A DNA stretch of 6,452 nt from Paracoccaceae bacterium (GCA_013214715.1 JABSSB010000068.1:8426-14877), one strand, 5' to 3'; positions 1 through 6,256 are shown, counted from the first letter of the stretch. Program-made: numbers and translations. Notes: generated by a model not told the origin, from the letters alone.

Positions 1-222
1 GGGTTTTGCGGGCTGATCGGATCCAAAACCAAATGGGCGAGGTTCCGCTCTCGGCTGAGCGATCTGGGGCATGGGCCTGCCGAAATTGCGCGCATCACCT
101 GCCCAATTGGCGATCCGACCCTTGGCAAACACCCGCAGGCCATTGCCATCGGCGTGGCCGGGCAGCTAGTGCGGCGGGCGATGACCACGACAGACCAAGA
201 CAATAAGGAGATGCGCGCGTGA
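1..222 (+). CDS. xdhC: XdhC, xanthine dehydrogenase accessory protein (C-terminal fragment)
   Basis: Frame 1 is open from the first base to TGA at 220-222, giving the last 73 residues of a protein that starts outside the window. The fragment opens with GFCGLIGSKTKWARFRSRL, continues through an ARITCPIGD segment and ends in a short polar tail. The GLIGSKTK...RF and CPIG...G.....IA motifs are hallmarks of the C-terminal NAD(P)-binding-like domain of the XdhC/CoxI family. Family knowledge: XdhC binds molybdenum cofactor, supports its sulfuration and inserts it into xanthine dehydrogenase in the cytoplasm. A typical XdhC is about 250-330 residues, so most of the gene lies upstream, probably with xdhA and xdhB before it. 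Its stop codon overlaps the GTG start of the ABC ATPase by 4 bp, which suggests translational coupling and ties purine oxidation to the importer. The call is firm on motifs; the alternative is a related CoxI-type paralogue. Confidence 0.9.
   Translation, partial: GFCGLIGSKTKWARFRSRLSDLGHGPAEIARITCPIGDPTLGKHPQAIAIGVAGQLVRRAMTTTDQDNKEMRA
205..210 (+). promoter_or_regulatory. Ribosome binding site of the ABC ATPase gene
   Basis: AAGGAG lies 8 bases before the GTG at 219. It is the only good Shine-Dalgarno match nearby and supports this GTG, rather than a downstream codon, as the start. It lies inside the coding tail of xdhC, which fits reinitiation after the xdhC stop. Confidence 0.8.
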
Positions 223-1736
223 CCGCTCCGCTTTTGAGCCTGACCGGCCTGACCAAGGCCTATCCAGGCGTCGTGGCCAATGATGATGTCTCCTTCGATA
301 TTCGACCCGGCGAAGTCCATGCGTTGCTGGGCGAAAACGGTGCTGGGAAATCCACTTTGGTCAAGATGATCTATGGGCTGGTGAAACCCGATAGCGGGCA
401 GATGCTGCTGAATGGCGTCGCCTTTGCCCCCACCGAACCGCGCGCGGCCCGCGCCGATGGCATTGCGATGGTGTTCCAGCATTTTTCGCTGTTTGACGCA
501 CTGAACGTGGCCGAAAACATCGCACTGGGGATGGAGATGCCACCGCCCATGCGCGATCTGGCGCGGCAGATCCGGTCGGTGTCGGAAACCTATGGCCTGC
601 CGCTGGACCCCTATCGCACCGTCGGTGATCTGTCCGCCGGAGAGCGTCAGCGGGTCGAGATCATTCGCTGCCTGTTGCAGGACCCCAAGCTGTTGATCAT
701 GGATGAACCAACCTCGGTCCTGACACCGCAAGAAGTGCAGATCCTGTTTGAAACGCTGCGCAAGCTGAAATCTGAAGGCACTTCGATCCTCTATATCTCA
801 CATAAACTGGAAGAGATCCGGGCCCTGTGCGATCAGGCGACAATCCTGCGGCTGGGCAAAAATGTCGGGGCCTGTGTTCCGTCCGAGACTTCCGCCCGCG
901 ACATGGCCGAGATGATGGTCGGCACCTCGCTCCAGACGCCGGAACGCAGCGGGCGGGCTTTTGGGGAGCCGGCGATTGAACTATCCGGCTTGTCTGCCGC
1001 CTCGCCGTCAGAATTCGGGACCGCATTGAAGAACATCCATCTGTCCGTTCGCAAAGGAGAGGTGATGGGCATCGGCGGGGTCGCGGGCAACGGGCAGGAC
1101 GAATTGCTGGCCGTGCTGTCCGGGGAAATCCCAGAGCCATCAGACGCGATAAAGCTGATGGGCCAGCCCATCGGGCGGCTTGGGCCAAACCAGCGGCGCG
1201 CGCTGGGCCTGTTGGCCGCGCCCGAAGAACGGCTGGGTCACGCCGCCGCCCCGGATATGAGCCTGACGGAAAACGCGCTGCTGACCGGTGCTGTGCGTGA
1301 AGGGCTAACCTCAGGCGGGTTTCTGAGATGGTCGGCCGCACGCGGCTTTGCCGAAAACATCATTCAGGCCTTTGATGTGCGCACGCCCGGCCCCGACAAC
1401 GCAGCCCGCGCGCTGTCTGGTGGGAATTTGCAGAAATTCGTCATCGGCCGCGAAGTGCTGCAACGGCCCGAGGTTCTGGTGGTCAACCAGCCCACATGGG
1501 GCGTGGATGCCGCCGCCGCGGCGGCGATCCGACAGGCCTTGCTGGATCTCGCGGCAAAGGGGGCTGCGATCATCGTGATCAGTCAGGATCTTGATGAGTT
1601 GATGGAGATTGCAGACAGCTTTGCCGCGCTGAACGAAGGGCGCTTGTCCGCCCCGCGCCCGACGGCTGAGCTGAGCATTGATGAAATTGGACTGATGATG
1701 GGCGGCGCCCACGGGATGGAAGTGGCCCATGTCTAA
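219..1736 (+). CDS. Duplicated ABC ATPase of a BMP-type purine nucleoside/nucleobase importer
   Basis: This 505-residue cytoplasmic protein has two fused nucleotide-binding domains, the layout of RbsA and of NupO/YufO-type sugar and nucleoside importers, and should power the two permeases encoded next. Domain 1 has Walker A GENGAGKS at 38-45, a Q-loop glutamine at 87, signature LSAGE at 138-142, Walker B LLIMDE at 158-163 and the switch histidine at 195, so it looks catalytically complete. Domain 2 is degenerate: its Walker A region (about 287-294, GVAGNGQD) has Gln and Asp in place of Lys and Ser/Thr, its signature is LSGGN at 399-403, and its Walker B ends in VVNQPT at 421-426, with Asn and Gln where Asp and Glu are usual. 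A weakened second site is common in this family, so domain 1 probably does the hydrolysis. The start is GTG, overlapping the xdhC stop as GTGA. The stop lies 12 bp before the first permease. The family call is firm; the substrate is inferred from xdhC and the binding protein. Confidence 0.93.
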   Translation: MTAPLLSLTGLTKAYPGVVANDDVSFDIRPGEVHALLGENGAGKSTLVKMIYGLVKPDSGQMLLNGVAFAPTEPRAARADGIAMVFQHFSLFDALNVAENIALGMEMPPPMRDLARQIRSVSETYGLPLDPYRTVGDLSAGERQRVEIIRCLLQDPKLLIMDEPTSVLTPQEVQILFETLRKLKSEGTSILYISHKLEEIRALCDQATILRLGKNVGACVPSETSARDMAEMMVGTSLQTPERSGRAFGEPAIELSGLSAASPSEFGTALKNIHLSVRKGEVMGIGGVAGNGQDELLAVLSGEIPEPSDAIKLMGQPIGRLGPNQRRALGLLAAPEERLGHAAAPDMSLTENALLTGAVREGLTSGGFLRWSAARGFAENIIQAFDVRTPGPDNAARALSGGNLQKFVIGREVLQRPEVLVVNQPTWGVDAAAAAAIRQALLDLAAKGAAIIVISQDLDELMEIADSFAALNEGRLSAPRPTAELSIDEIGLMMGGAHGMEVAHV

Positions 1737-1748
1737 GGAAGATGCAGC

Positions 1749-2831
1749 ATGATCGTGCTGGAGAAACGACCGCAGCCCTCGAAGCTTTGGGCCTATGGCA
1801 CCCCGGTTCTGGCGGTACTGTTGACGATGATCTTTGGCGGGCTGCTCTTTGCCGCCTTGGGTAAGAACCCCGTCGACGCCATTCGGACGATCTTTTTCGA
1901 TCCGGTTTTTGGGGAGTTCGCCTTTTATTACCGGCCGCAATTGCTGGTCAAAGGCGCGCCTTTGGTACTGATCGCCATTGGGCTGTCTTTAGGTTTTCGC
2001 GCAGGGATCTGGAATATTGGGGCCGAAGGGCAATACATCATCGGCGCGCTGTGCGGGGCGGGTGTCGCACTGGCTGTTTACCCGTTGGAGGCCTTTTGGC
2101 TGTTTCCGCTGATGATCATGGCGGGGGCATTGGGAGGCTGGGCCTGGGCGATGATTCCGGCCTTTCTGAAGGTGCGGTTTGGCACCAACGAAATTCTTGT
2201 TTCCCTGATGCTGGTTTACGTAGCCGAGCAGCTTTTGGCGTCGATGGCGCTCGGTCTGCTGCGCAACCCCGATGGGTTCGGCTTCCCCGGCTCACGAAAT
2301 TTGCAGCAATACCCAAGCGCCCATAATGCCGAGCTGATTGCCGGCACCGGGATGCATCTGGGGGTGGTCTTTGCCCTGATCGCTGTGATCTTTGCGTATG
2401 TGCTGCTTAGCCGCCACATGCTGGGCTTTCAGATTAAACTGACCGGCGCGGCGCCTCGCGCGGCGAAATTTGCCGGCGTCAATCCGGCGCGGCTGATCCT
2501 GGTTTGCCTGGGCACATCCGGCGCGCTGGCGGGGATGGCGGGGCTGTTCGAAGTGGCGGGCCCAGCCGGGCAGGTCAGCATTGATTTCAACGTGGGCTAT
2601 GGCTTCACCGCAATCATCGTGGCCTTTTTGGGTCGTTTGAACCCCATTGGCATCTTGCTGGCCGGGGGGTTGATGGCGCTGACCTATATCGGCGGCGAGA
2701 TTGCGCAAGGACAGTTGGGCTTGCCGGCCGCTGCGATTGACCTGTTTCAGGGGATGCTGCTCTTCTTCCTGCTCGCTCTGGATGTTCTGACCAATTACCG
2801 CATTCGCCTGCGCAAGGGGGAGGCCGCCTGA
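1749..2831 (+). CDS. ABC transporter permease, BPD_transp_2 family (first subunit)
   Basis: This 360-residue inner-membrane protein is built largely of hydrophobic segments. A short cytoplasmic N-terminus (MIVLEKRPQPSK) is followed by a first membrane helix at about 15-37, then several more helices. The motif NIGAEGQ at 89-95, after a conserved LSLGFRAGIW stretch, is characteristic of the longer permease of BMP-type nucleoside importers (NupP/YufP-like). A further family-like block around KLTGAAPRAAKFAGVN probably forms the loop that couples to the ATPase. The start is ATG with AAGGAAG seven bases upstream, overlapping the ATPase TAA. The end overlaps the next permease by one base (TGATG), so equal synthesis of the two subunits by coupling is likely. 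It should pair with the 306-residue permease to form the channel. Length and motif order are normal, with no sign of damage. Confidence 0.92.
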   Translation: MIVLEKRPQPSKLWAYGTPVLAVLLTMIFGGLLFAALGKNPVDAIRTIFFDPVFGEFAFYYRPQLLVKGAPLVLIAIGLSLGFRAGIWNIGAEGQYIIGALCGAGVALAVYPLEAFWLFPLMIMAGALGGWAWAMIPAFLKVRFGTNEILVSLMLVYVAEQLLASMALGLLRNPDGFGFPGSRNLQQYPSAHNAELIAGTGMHLGVVFALIAVIFAYVLLSRHMLGFQIKLTGAAPRAAKFAGVNPARLILVCLGTSGALAGMAGLFEVAGPAGQVSIDFNVGYGFTAIIVAFLGRLNPIGILLAGGLMALTYIGGEIAQGQLGLPAAAIDLFQGMLLFFLLALDVLTNYRIRLRKGEAA

Positions 2832-3751
2832 TGGACCTGTCTGCAATCAACCCGGTTCTGCTGATCGCCTCTCTGATGGTAGCCGCCACACCCATCCTGC
2901 TTGCCGCAATTGGGGAGCTTGTCGTGGAAAAGGCGGGCGTTTTGAACCTGGGCGTCGAAGGCATGATGATCGTTGGCGCGATCTGCGGCTTTGCCATTGC
3001 GGTCAACACGGGCTCGCCTTTGGTGGGCTTTGTCGCGGCGGCCATCGGCGGGGCGGTGCTGTCGCTGCTGTTTGTGCTGCTGACGCAGGTGGCTCTGGCC
3101 AATCAGGTGGCGTCGGGTCTGGCGCTGACGCTGTTTGGTTTGGGGCTGTCGGCGCTGATGGGGCAAAGCTATGTCGGTGTGAAGCCGCCCGCCTTTGCCA
3201 AGCTGGATATTCCCGGTATCAGCGATTTGCCGGTGGTGGGGCCGATCCTGTTTTCGCATGATCTGGTTCTCTATTTCGGGCTGGCGCTGGTGGCAGCAGT
3301 CTGGGCGGTGCTGAAATTCACCCGCGCCGGTCTGATCCTGCGCGCGGTGGGCGAAAGCCATGATGCAGCCCATGCACTGGGCTACAAGGTGGTGCGCATC
3401 CGCACGATGGCGATCCTGTTCGGCGGGGCCTGCGCGGGCATGGGTGGCGCCTATATCAGCCTTGTGCGCGTGCCGCAGTGGACCGAGGGCATGACAGCAG
3501 GTGTAGGCTGGATCGCGCTCGCTTTGGTGGTTTTTGCCAGCTGGAAACCGTGGCGGGTGCTGCTGGGTGCTTATCTTTTTGGCGGCATCACGGTTTTGCA
3601 GCTTAATTTGCAGGCGGCAGGCGTTGCGGTACCGGTCGAGTATCTGGCAATGTCGCCTTATGTCATCACCATCCTTGTGCTGGTGATCCTGTCGCAACAA
3701 AAGAGCAGCGCCCCGGCGGCGCTTGGCCGGATTTTTCACGCCTCGCAATGA
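2831..3751 (+). CDS. ABC transporter permease, BPD_transp_2 family (second subunit)
   Basis: This 306-residue inner-membrane protein is the shorter partner (NupQ/YufQ-like) of the preceding permease. Hydrophobic helices run through most of its length. The conserved EKAGVLNLGVEGMM block has NLGVEG at 39-44, which corresponds to NIGAEG in the partner and marks this subfamily. A later LRAVGESHDAAHALG block matches the cytoplasmic coupling loop of the family. The ATG overlaps the upstream TGA by one base. A purine-rich Shine-Dalgarno tract (AAGGGGGAGG, 2814-2823) sits seven bases ahead of it. The two permeases plus the duplicated ATPase make a complete importer core. The gene appears intact. The substrate cannot be read from this sequence alone. 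Confidence 0.92.
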   Translation: MDLSAINPVLLIASLMVAATPILLAAIGELVVEKAGVLNLGVEGMMIVGAICGFAIAVNTGSPLVGFVAAAIGGAVLSLLFVLLTQVALANQVASGLALTLFGLGLSALMGQSYVGVKPPAFAKLDIPGISDLPVVGPILFSHDLVLYFGLALVAAVWAVLKFTRAGLILRAVGESHDAAHALGYKVVRIRTMAILFGGACAGMGGAYISLVRVPQWTEGMTAGVGWIALALVVFASWKPWRVLLGAYLFGGITVLQLNLQAAGVAVPVEYLAMSPYVITILVLVILSQQKSSAPAALGRIFHASQ

Positions 3752-3778
3752 GGCGTTCACATCAAAAAGACGATCAAC

Positions 3779-3785
3779 AAGGGAG
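3779..3785 (+). promoter_or_regulatory. Ribosome binding site fixing the start of the binding-protein gene
   Basis: AAGGGAG lies six bases before the ATG at 3792. The reading frame is open further upstream, to a TTG at 3723, but that extension would overlap the permease end and place a charged 23-residue peptide ahead of an otherwise perfect signal sequence. The start at 3792 is therefore preferred. Confidence 0.8.
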
Positions 3786-3791
3786 ATCTCA

Positions 3792-4868
3792 ATGAAACTG
3801 AATACGCTTCTGACCAGCGCCGCGTTGGTGCTGGGGCTTGCGGCGGGTGCCGCAGCCCAGGACCGGACAAAGGTGGGCTTTGTCTATGTCGGCCCCGTCG
3901 GCGATGGCGGGTGGACCTATGAACATGACAAGGGCCGTCAGGCCGTGGAAGGTGCCTTTGGCGATGCCGTGGAAACCGTGTTTGTGGAAAGCGTGCCGGA
4001 AGGCCCGGATGCCGAGCGTGTGATGACGCAGATGGCGCTTGATGGCGCGGATCTGATCTTTACCACTTCTTTTGGTTACATGGACGCCACCAACAACGTG
4101 GCCGCCAAATTCCCGGATGTGAAATTCGAGCACGCTACCGGCTACAAGCGCGAGCATCCGAATGTTTCGACCTATTCGGCGCGTTTCTACGAAGGCCGCG
4201 CCATTCAGGGCCACATCGCCGGGAACATGACAGAGTCGAACATCATCGGCTATATCGCGTCCTTCCCGATCCCCGAAGTGATCCGGGGCATCAACTCGGC
4301 CTATATCCACGCCTCCAAGGTGAACCCGGATGTCGAATTCAAGATCATCTGGGTCTACACTTGGTTTGACCCCGCCAAGGAAGCCGACGCGGCCACGGCG
4401 CTGATCGAACAGGGCGCGGACGTGATCCTGCAGCACACGGACTCCACTGCGCCGCAGGCGGCAGCGCAGGCGGCGGGCAATGTCGTGACCTTTGGCCAGG
4501 CCTCGGATATGGGGGAATATGCGCCCTTCCCGCGCGTGAGCTCTATCATCGATGACTGGGCACCGTATTACATCGCGCGCACCAAGGCTGTGATGGACGA
4601 CACATGGGAAAGCATGGACACCTGGGACGGCATCGGCCCGGGCATGGTAGGCATTGGGACAATTTCGGACGCTGTGCCAGCCGATGTGAAAGCCGAAGCG
4701 CTGGCAATGAAAGAGGCGCTGGGATCGGGCGAATACCATGCCTTTACCGGACCGCTGAACAAGCAGGATGGCTCGCCTTGGTTGGCTGAAGGCGAAACCG
4801 CCGATGATGGCACCCTGCTGGGCATGAATTTCTATGTCGAAGGTCTGACCGGCGAAATCCCACAGTAA
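3792..4868 (+). CDS. BMP/PnrA-family periplasmic substrate-binding protein, probable purine binder
   Basis: This 358-residue exported protein should capture the substrate in the periplasm and deliver it to the two permeases. It begins with a classic signal peptide: MKLN, a hydrophobic core at about 5-19, and AAA before Gln23, a signal peptidase I site. There is no lipobox cysteine, so it is predicted to be soluble rather than lipid-anchored, unlike BmpA/PnrA lipoproteins of spirochaetes. Just after the signal lies VGPVGDGGWTYEHDKGR (33-49), the diagnostic first block of the family. A later FGQASDM block (234-240) contains the Ser-Asp that in PnrA-like proteins lies at the ligand pocket. An EGRAIQG block falls between them. 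Known members bind purine nucleosides or bases, and a few bind other ligands such as riboflavin. Together with adjacent xdhC this favours a nucleobase such as xanthine, hypoxanthine or adenine, but that is inference. It is last in the operon, 40 bp after the second permease, and a strong terminator follows. Confidence 0.92.
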   Translation: MKLNTLLTSAALVLGLAAGAAAQDRTKVGFVYVGPVGDGGWTYEHDKGRQAVEGAFGDAVETVFVESVPEGPDAERVMTQMALDGADLIFTTSFGYMDATNNVAAKFPDVKFEHATGYKREHPNVSTYSARFYEGRAIQGHIAGNMTESNIIGYIASFPIPEVIRGINSAYIHASKVNPDVEFKIIWVYTWFDPAKEADAATALIEQGADVILQHTDSTAPQAAAQAAGNVVTFGQASDMGEYAPFPRVSSIIDDWAPYYIARTKAVMDDTWESMDTWDGIGPGMVGIGTISDAVPADVKAEALAMKEALGSGEYHAFTGPLNKQDGSPWLAEGETADDGTLLGMNFYVEGLTGEIPQ

Positions 4869-4887
4869 GGCCAGATGAGGTCCAAGG

Positions 4888-4916
4888 AAAAGGCCCCGCA
4901 GACGCGGGGCCTTTTT
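4888..4916 (+). terminator. Intrinsic terminator of the importer operon
   Basis: A 9-bp perfect GC-rich stem (AGGCCCCGC at 4891-4899 with GCGGGGCCT at 4904-4912) closes on the 4-base loop AGAC. Pairing extends three more base pairs as AAA with TTT. A run of five T follows at 4912-4916. It begins 20 bp after the binding-protein stop. The A-rich left flank gives a short U run on the other strand as well, so it may also stop transcripts arriving from the convergent lysE remnant. Confidence 0.93.
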
Positions 4917-4920
4917 CATT

Positions 4921-5033
4921 GGACGGCGCGCTCCCGCCCACGCGGCGGGCTTAGCCTGCGGCTCCGCGTCCTAGCGCGGTTTGGGCCGGGCGCGCCGCTG
5001 ACGCGGCGCGGGGTCACCCCAAGCCTAACGCGA
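4921..5033. repeat. GC-rich, hairpin-dense intergenic stretch, possible dispersed palindromic repeat
   Basis: No gene is supported here. Perfect inverted repeats visible by eye are CCCGCC at 4933-4938 with GGCGGG at 4944-4949; CGCGCCGC at 4991-4998 with GCGGCGCG at 5003-5010 around the loop TGAC; and GGGG at 5010-5013 with CCCC at 5017-5020. The octamer ACGCGGCG occurs twice, at 4940-4947 and 5001-5008, each time in the 3' arm region of a hairpin. The stretch sits between two convergent units, a usual place for REP-like or other extragenic palindromic elements. Without a genome to compare, repeat status is a hypothesis; the hairpins themselves are seen directly. They could alternatively help end lysE transcripts, although no T run follows on the minus strand. 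Confidence 0.45.
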
Positions 5034-5624
5034 TCACCCATAGACAAATCCGATCAACACCAGACCACTGCCCCTTGCGACCAAGAGCGTGACGGCGTCG
5101 GACAGACAGTGCCGGACAATGGCAACCGTTCCGCTGAGGATCACCCACCTGAGCATTGAGCCCAAAAAAACTCCAGCCACCACCTGGACCGACTGCGCGC
5201 TGGTCGCCGTGCTGGCCAGCCCAAACCGGCAAAAAGCGCCGCAAAGGACAGGATTGTCATCGGGTTGGTCATGGTAAGACAGAACGTGCTGGCGGTGGTT
5301 CGGGCCGGTGTGGCCCCGTCATGCGTGCGAGTGGCCGCTTGGGTGGACGCGCGCAAGCTGCGCCAGCCGAGCCAGAGCATGAACGCCCCGCCGCCTACCC
5401 GCAGCGGCATATCGACATGCGCCAGAACCGTGGCAAAAGCCGACAACCCAGCGCGCCCAGAACCGCGTAGACACCGTCCGCCAAGGAAGTGCCCAATCCG
5501 CCCATCATGCCTGCGACAAAGCGATGCTCCAACGTGCGGAACACGCAGAGCGCTCCGATGGGCCCAAGCGGCGCGGCAATAGCGAGGCCAAGGAGAGGCT
5601 TTTGGCAAAGAGCAGATCACCCAT
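5034..5624 (-). pseudogene. LysE/RhtB-family amino-acid exporter, disrupted by three frameshifts
   Basis: Read on the minus strand, a LysE-type protein of about 197 residues can be rebuilt only by changing frame three times. Segment 1 (from ATG at 5624) reads MGDLLFAKSLS. Segment 2 (about 5592-5449) reads LGLAIAAPLGPIGALCVF then RTLEHRFVAGMMGGLGTSLADGVYAVLGAL. Segment 3 (about 5446-5222) runs from LSAFATVLAHVD to NPMTILSFAALFAGLG. Segment 4 (5219-5034) runs from LASTATSAQSVQVV to VLIGFVYG and a TGA. The PLGP block near the N-terminus and NPMTILSF in the second half are family hallmarks; intact members are inner-membrane exporters of about 200 residues with five to six helices. Each break is explained by one missing base, at about 5592 (CC for CCC), 5448 (GGG for GGGG) and 5221 (GGG for GGGG), coding-strand letters. 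As written no full protein is made. It follows the broken lrp gene with an 8-bp overlap. Sequencing error is the alternative to decay. Confidence 0.85.
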
Positions 5625-6074
5625 CAGCACCCACCTTCGGCATATGTGGGCCTGGCACGGGCGAGGACAAAGCAAGGATTGTTTCACTGCGCCCCAGAAA
5701 GCCATGCGCCTTGAGGTAGGCAAGGCGGGCTTCGATATCGGCGGGACGCGCCACGCGGAGCTTGAGCAGGTAAGACCACACTCCGGTCACATGGTGACAT
5801 TCGATGATCTGAGGTTGCGCCTGTGCATAGGCACGAAACGCGGGCTCATCCGCGTCATCGCGCAGGGCAACCTATAGGAACACCAGAGTGTCCAGATCGA
5901 GCCGGGCGGGGTCGAGATCAACAGTGAAGCGGCGGATTACGCCCGAGTCGGTCAGGCGGCGCACGCGGTCATTCACGCTGGACGGCGCCAGCCCGATCGG
6001 CGCGGCGATATCGGCCAGTGACTGCGTGCGTCGGCGGCCAAAAGATCGGTGATCTTACGGTCAATGCTATCCAT
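5617..6074 (-). pseudogene. Lrp/AsnC-family transcriptional regulator, disrupted by a frameshift and an in-frame stop
   Basis: The minus strand encodes a regulator of about 152 residues with a normal Lrp/AsnC layout. The start MDSIDRKITDLLAADAR (6074-6024) shifts frame to QSLADIAAPIGLAPSSVNDR, the winged-helix DNA-binding domain, then VRRLTDSGVIRRFTVDLDP. A RAM ligand-sensing domain follows with CHHVTGVWSYLLKLRV and ends GFLGRSETILALSSPVPGP. Two lesions are visible. One base is missing at about 6024, between Arg17 and the following Gln. A TAG at 5872-5874 interrupts VFL-stop-VALRDDADE. From memory many homologues have Trp at that place, so TGG to TAG is a likely origin. The rest of the frame is open to TGA at 5617-5619, overlapping the lysE start by 8 bp. 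Such regulators commonly control an adjacent LysE exporter in response to an amino acid. The start codon has only a weak Shine-Dalgarno. Confidence 0.87.
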
Positions 6075-6080
6075 GATCGG

Positions 6081-6091
6081 TCATTTAATGA
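6081..6091. promoter_or_regulatory. Small palindrome near the lrp start, candidate autoregulatory operator
   Basis: TCATTTAATGA is a perfect 5-1-5 palindrome lying 7 bases upstream of the start of the Lrp/AsnC remnant. Lrp-type regulators often bind AT-rich imperfect palindromes in their own promoter, so an operator is plausible. The site is short and AT-rich and could be chance. Confidence 0.3.
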
Positions 6092-6241
6092 TCTAGCCAT
6101 TGATTTGAATTTTTTTGACGATTGCTTTGCAAACCTGCCGTAGGAACACCAATCGAAGTTGACCTCGACCGTTCAAGCAACGGCTTGCGCACATGCCTTG
6201 TGCATTGTCTTTGCCAGCAACTGCGTCAGTCTCTGCCAAGC

Positions 6242-6250
6242 AAGAGGAGG
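6242..6250 (+). promoter_or_regulatory. Ribosome binding site of the GST gene
   Basis: AAGAGGAGG lies six bases before the ATG at 6257. This strong Shine-Dalgarno supports the start of the truncated gene. Confidence 0.8.
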
Positions 6251-6256
6251 CAGCCC

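Larger units (their letters stand above)
6075..6256. promoter_or_regulatory. Divergent intergenic region between the lrp remnant and the GST gene
   Basis: This 182-bp gap must hold the promoters for both directions. It contains the only clearly AT-rich patch of the window (about 6081-6130, with a run of seven T at 6110-6116). Possible -35-like TTGACG and TTGACC elements occur on the plus strand near 6116 and 6159, but neither has a convincing -10 partner at the right distance, so no promoter is called. Two short hairpins precede the GST gene: CAAGC at 6174-6178 with GCTTG at 6183-6187, and GCACA at 6189-6193 with TGTGC at 6199-6203. Their role is unknown. Confidence 0.4.

Noticed and set aside
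6..206. Plus-strand open frame of 66 codons at the window start
   Set aside because: It is out of frame with the XdhC reading, which shows clear family motifs over the same bases.
697..1341. Minus-strand open frame of 214 codons inside the ATPase gene
   Set aside because: It is a Pro/Arg/Ser-rich shadow frame with no domain, and the plus strand carries all the expected ATPase motifs.
2795..3760. Minus-strand open frame of 321 codons opposite the second permease
   Set aside because: Its Gln/His/Arg-rich composition is what the complement of hydrophobic Leu/Ala/Val codons gives; it has no recognisable motif and lies exactly over a real permease.
3723..3791. N-terminal extension of the binding protein from TTG at 3723
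   Set aside because: It would overlap the permease end, lacks a ribosome site and would bury the signal peptide behind charged residues; the ATG at 3792 has a good Shine-Dalgarno.
3789..4919. Long minus-strand open frame (376 codons) opposite the binding-protein gene
   Set aside because: It mirrors almost the whole of a clearly functional gene with signal peptide and family motifs, runs through the terminator hairpin and has a His/Arg/Gly-rich composition typical of antisense frames in GC-rich DNA.
4875..5159. Plus-strand open frame of 94 codons starting just after the binding-protein stop
   Set aside because: It translates through the terminator and the hairpin-rich stretch into the antisense of lysE; the peptide is low-complexity Arg/Pro-rich.
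5141..5620. Minus-strand 159-codon frame as a stand-alone intact gene
   Set aside because: Only its middle part (from about LSAFATVL to FAGLG) is LysE-like; both ends are out-of-frame readings of neighbouring lysE segments, so it is one piece of a broken gene.
5524..5877. Plus-strand open frame of 117 codons with a plausible length for a small gene
   Set aside because: It lies antisense to the 3' half of the lrp remnant and the lysE start, whose minus-strand translation matches known families; no Shine-Dalgarno or motif supports the plus strand.
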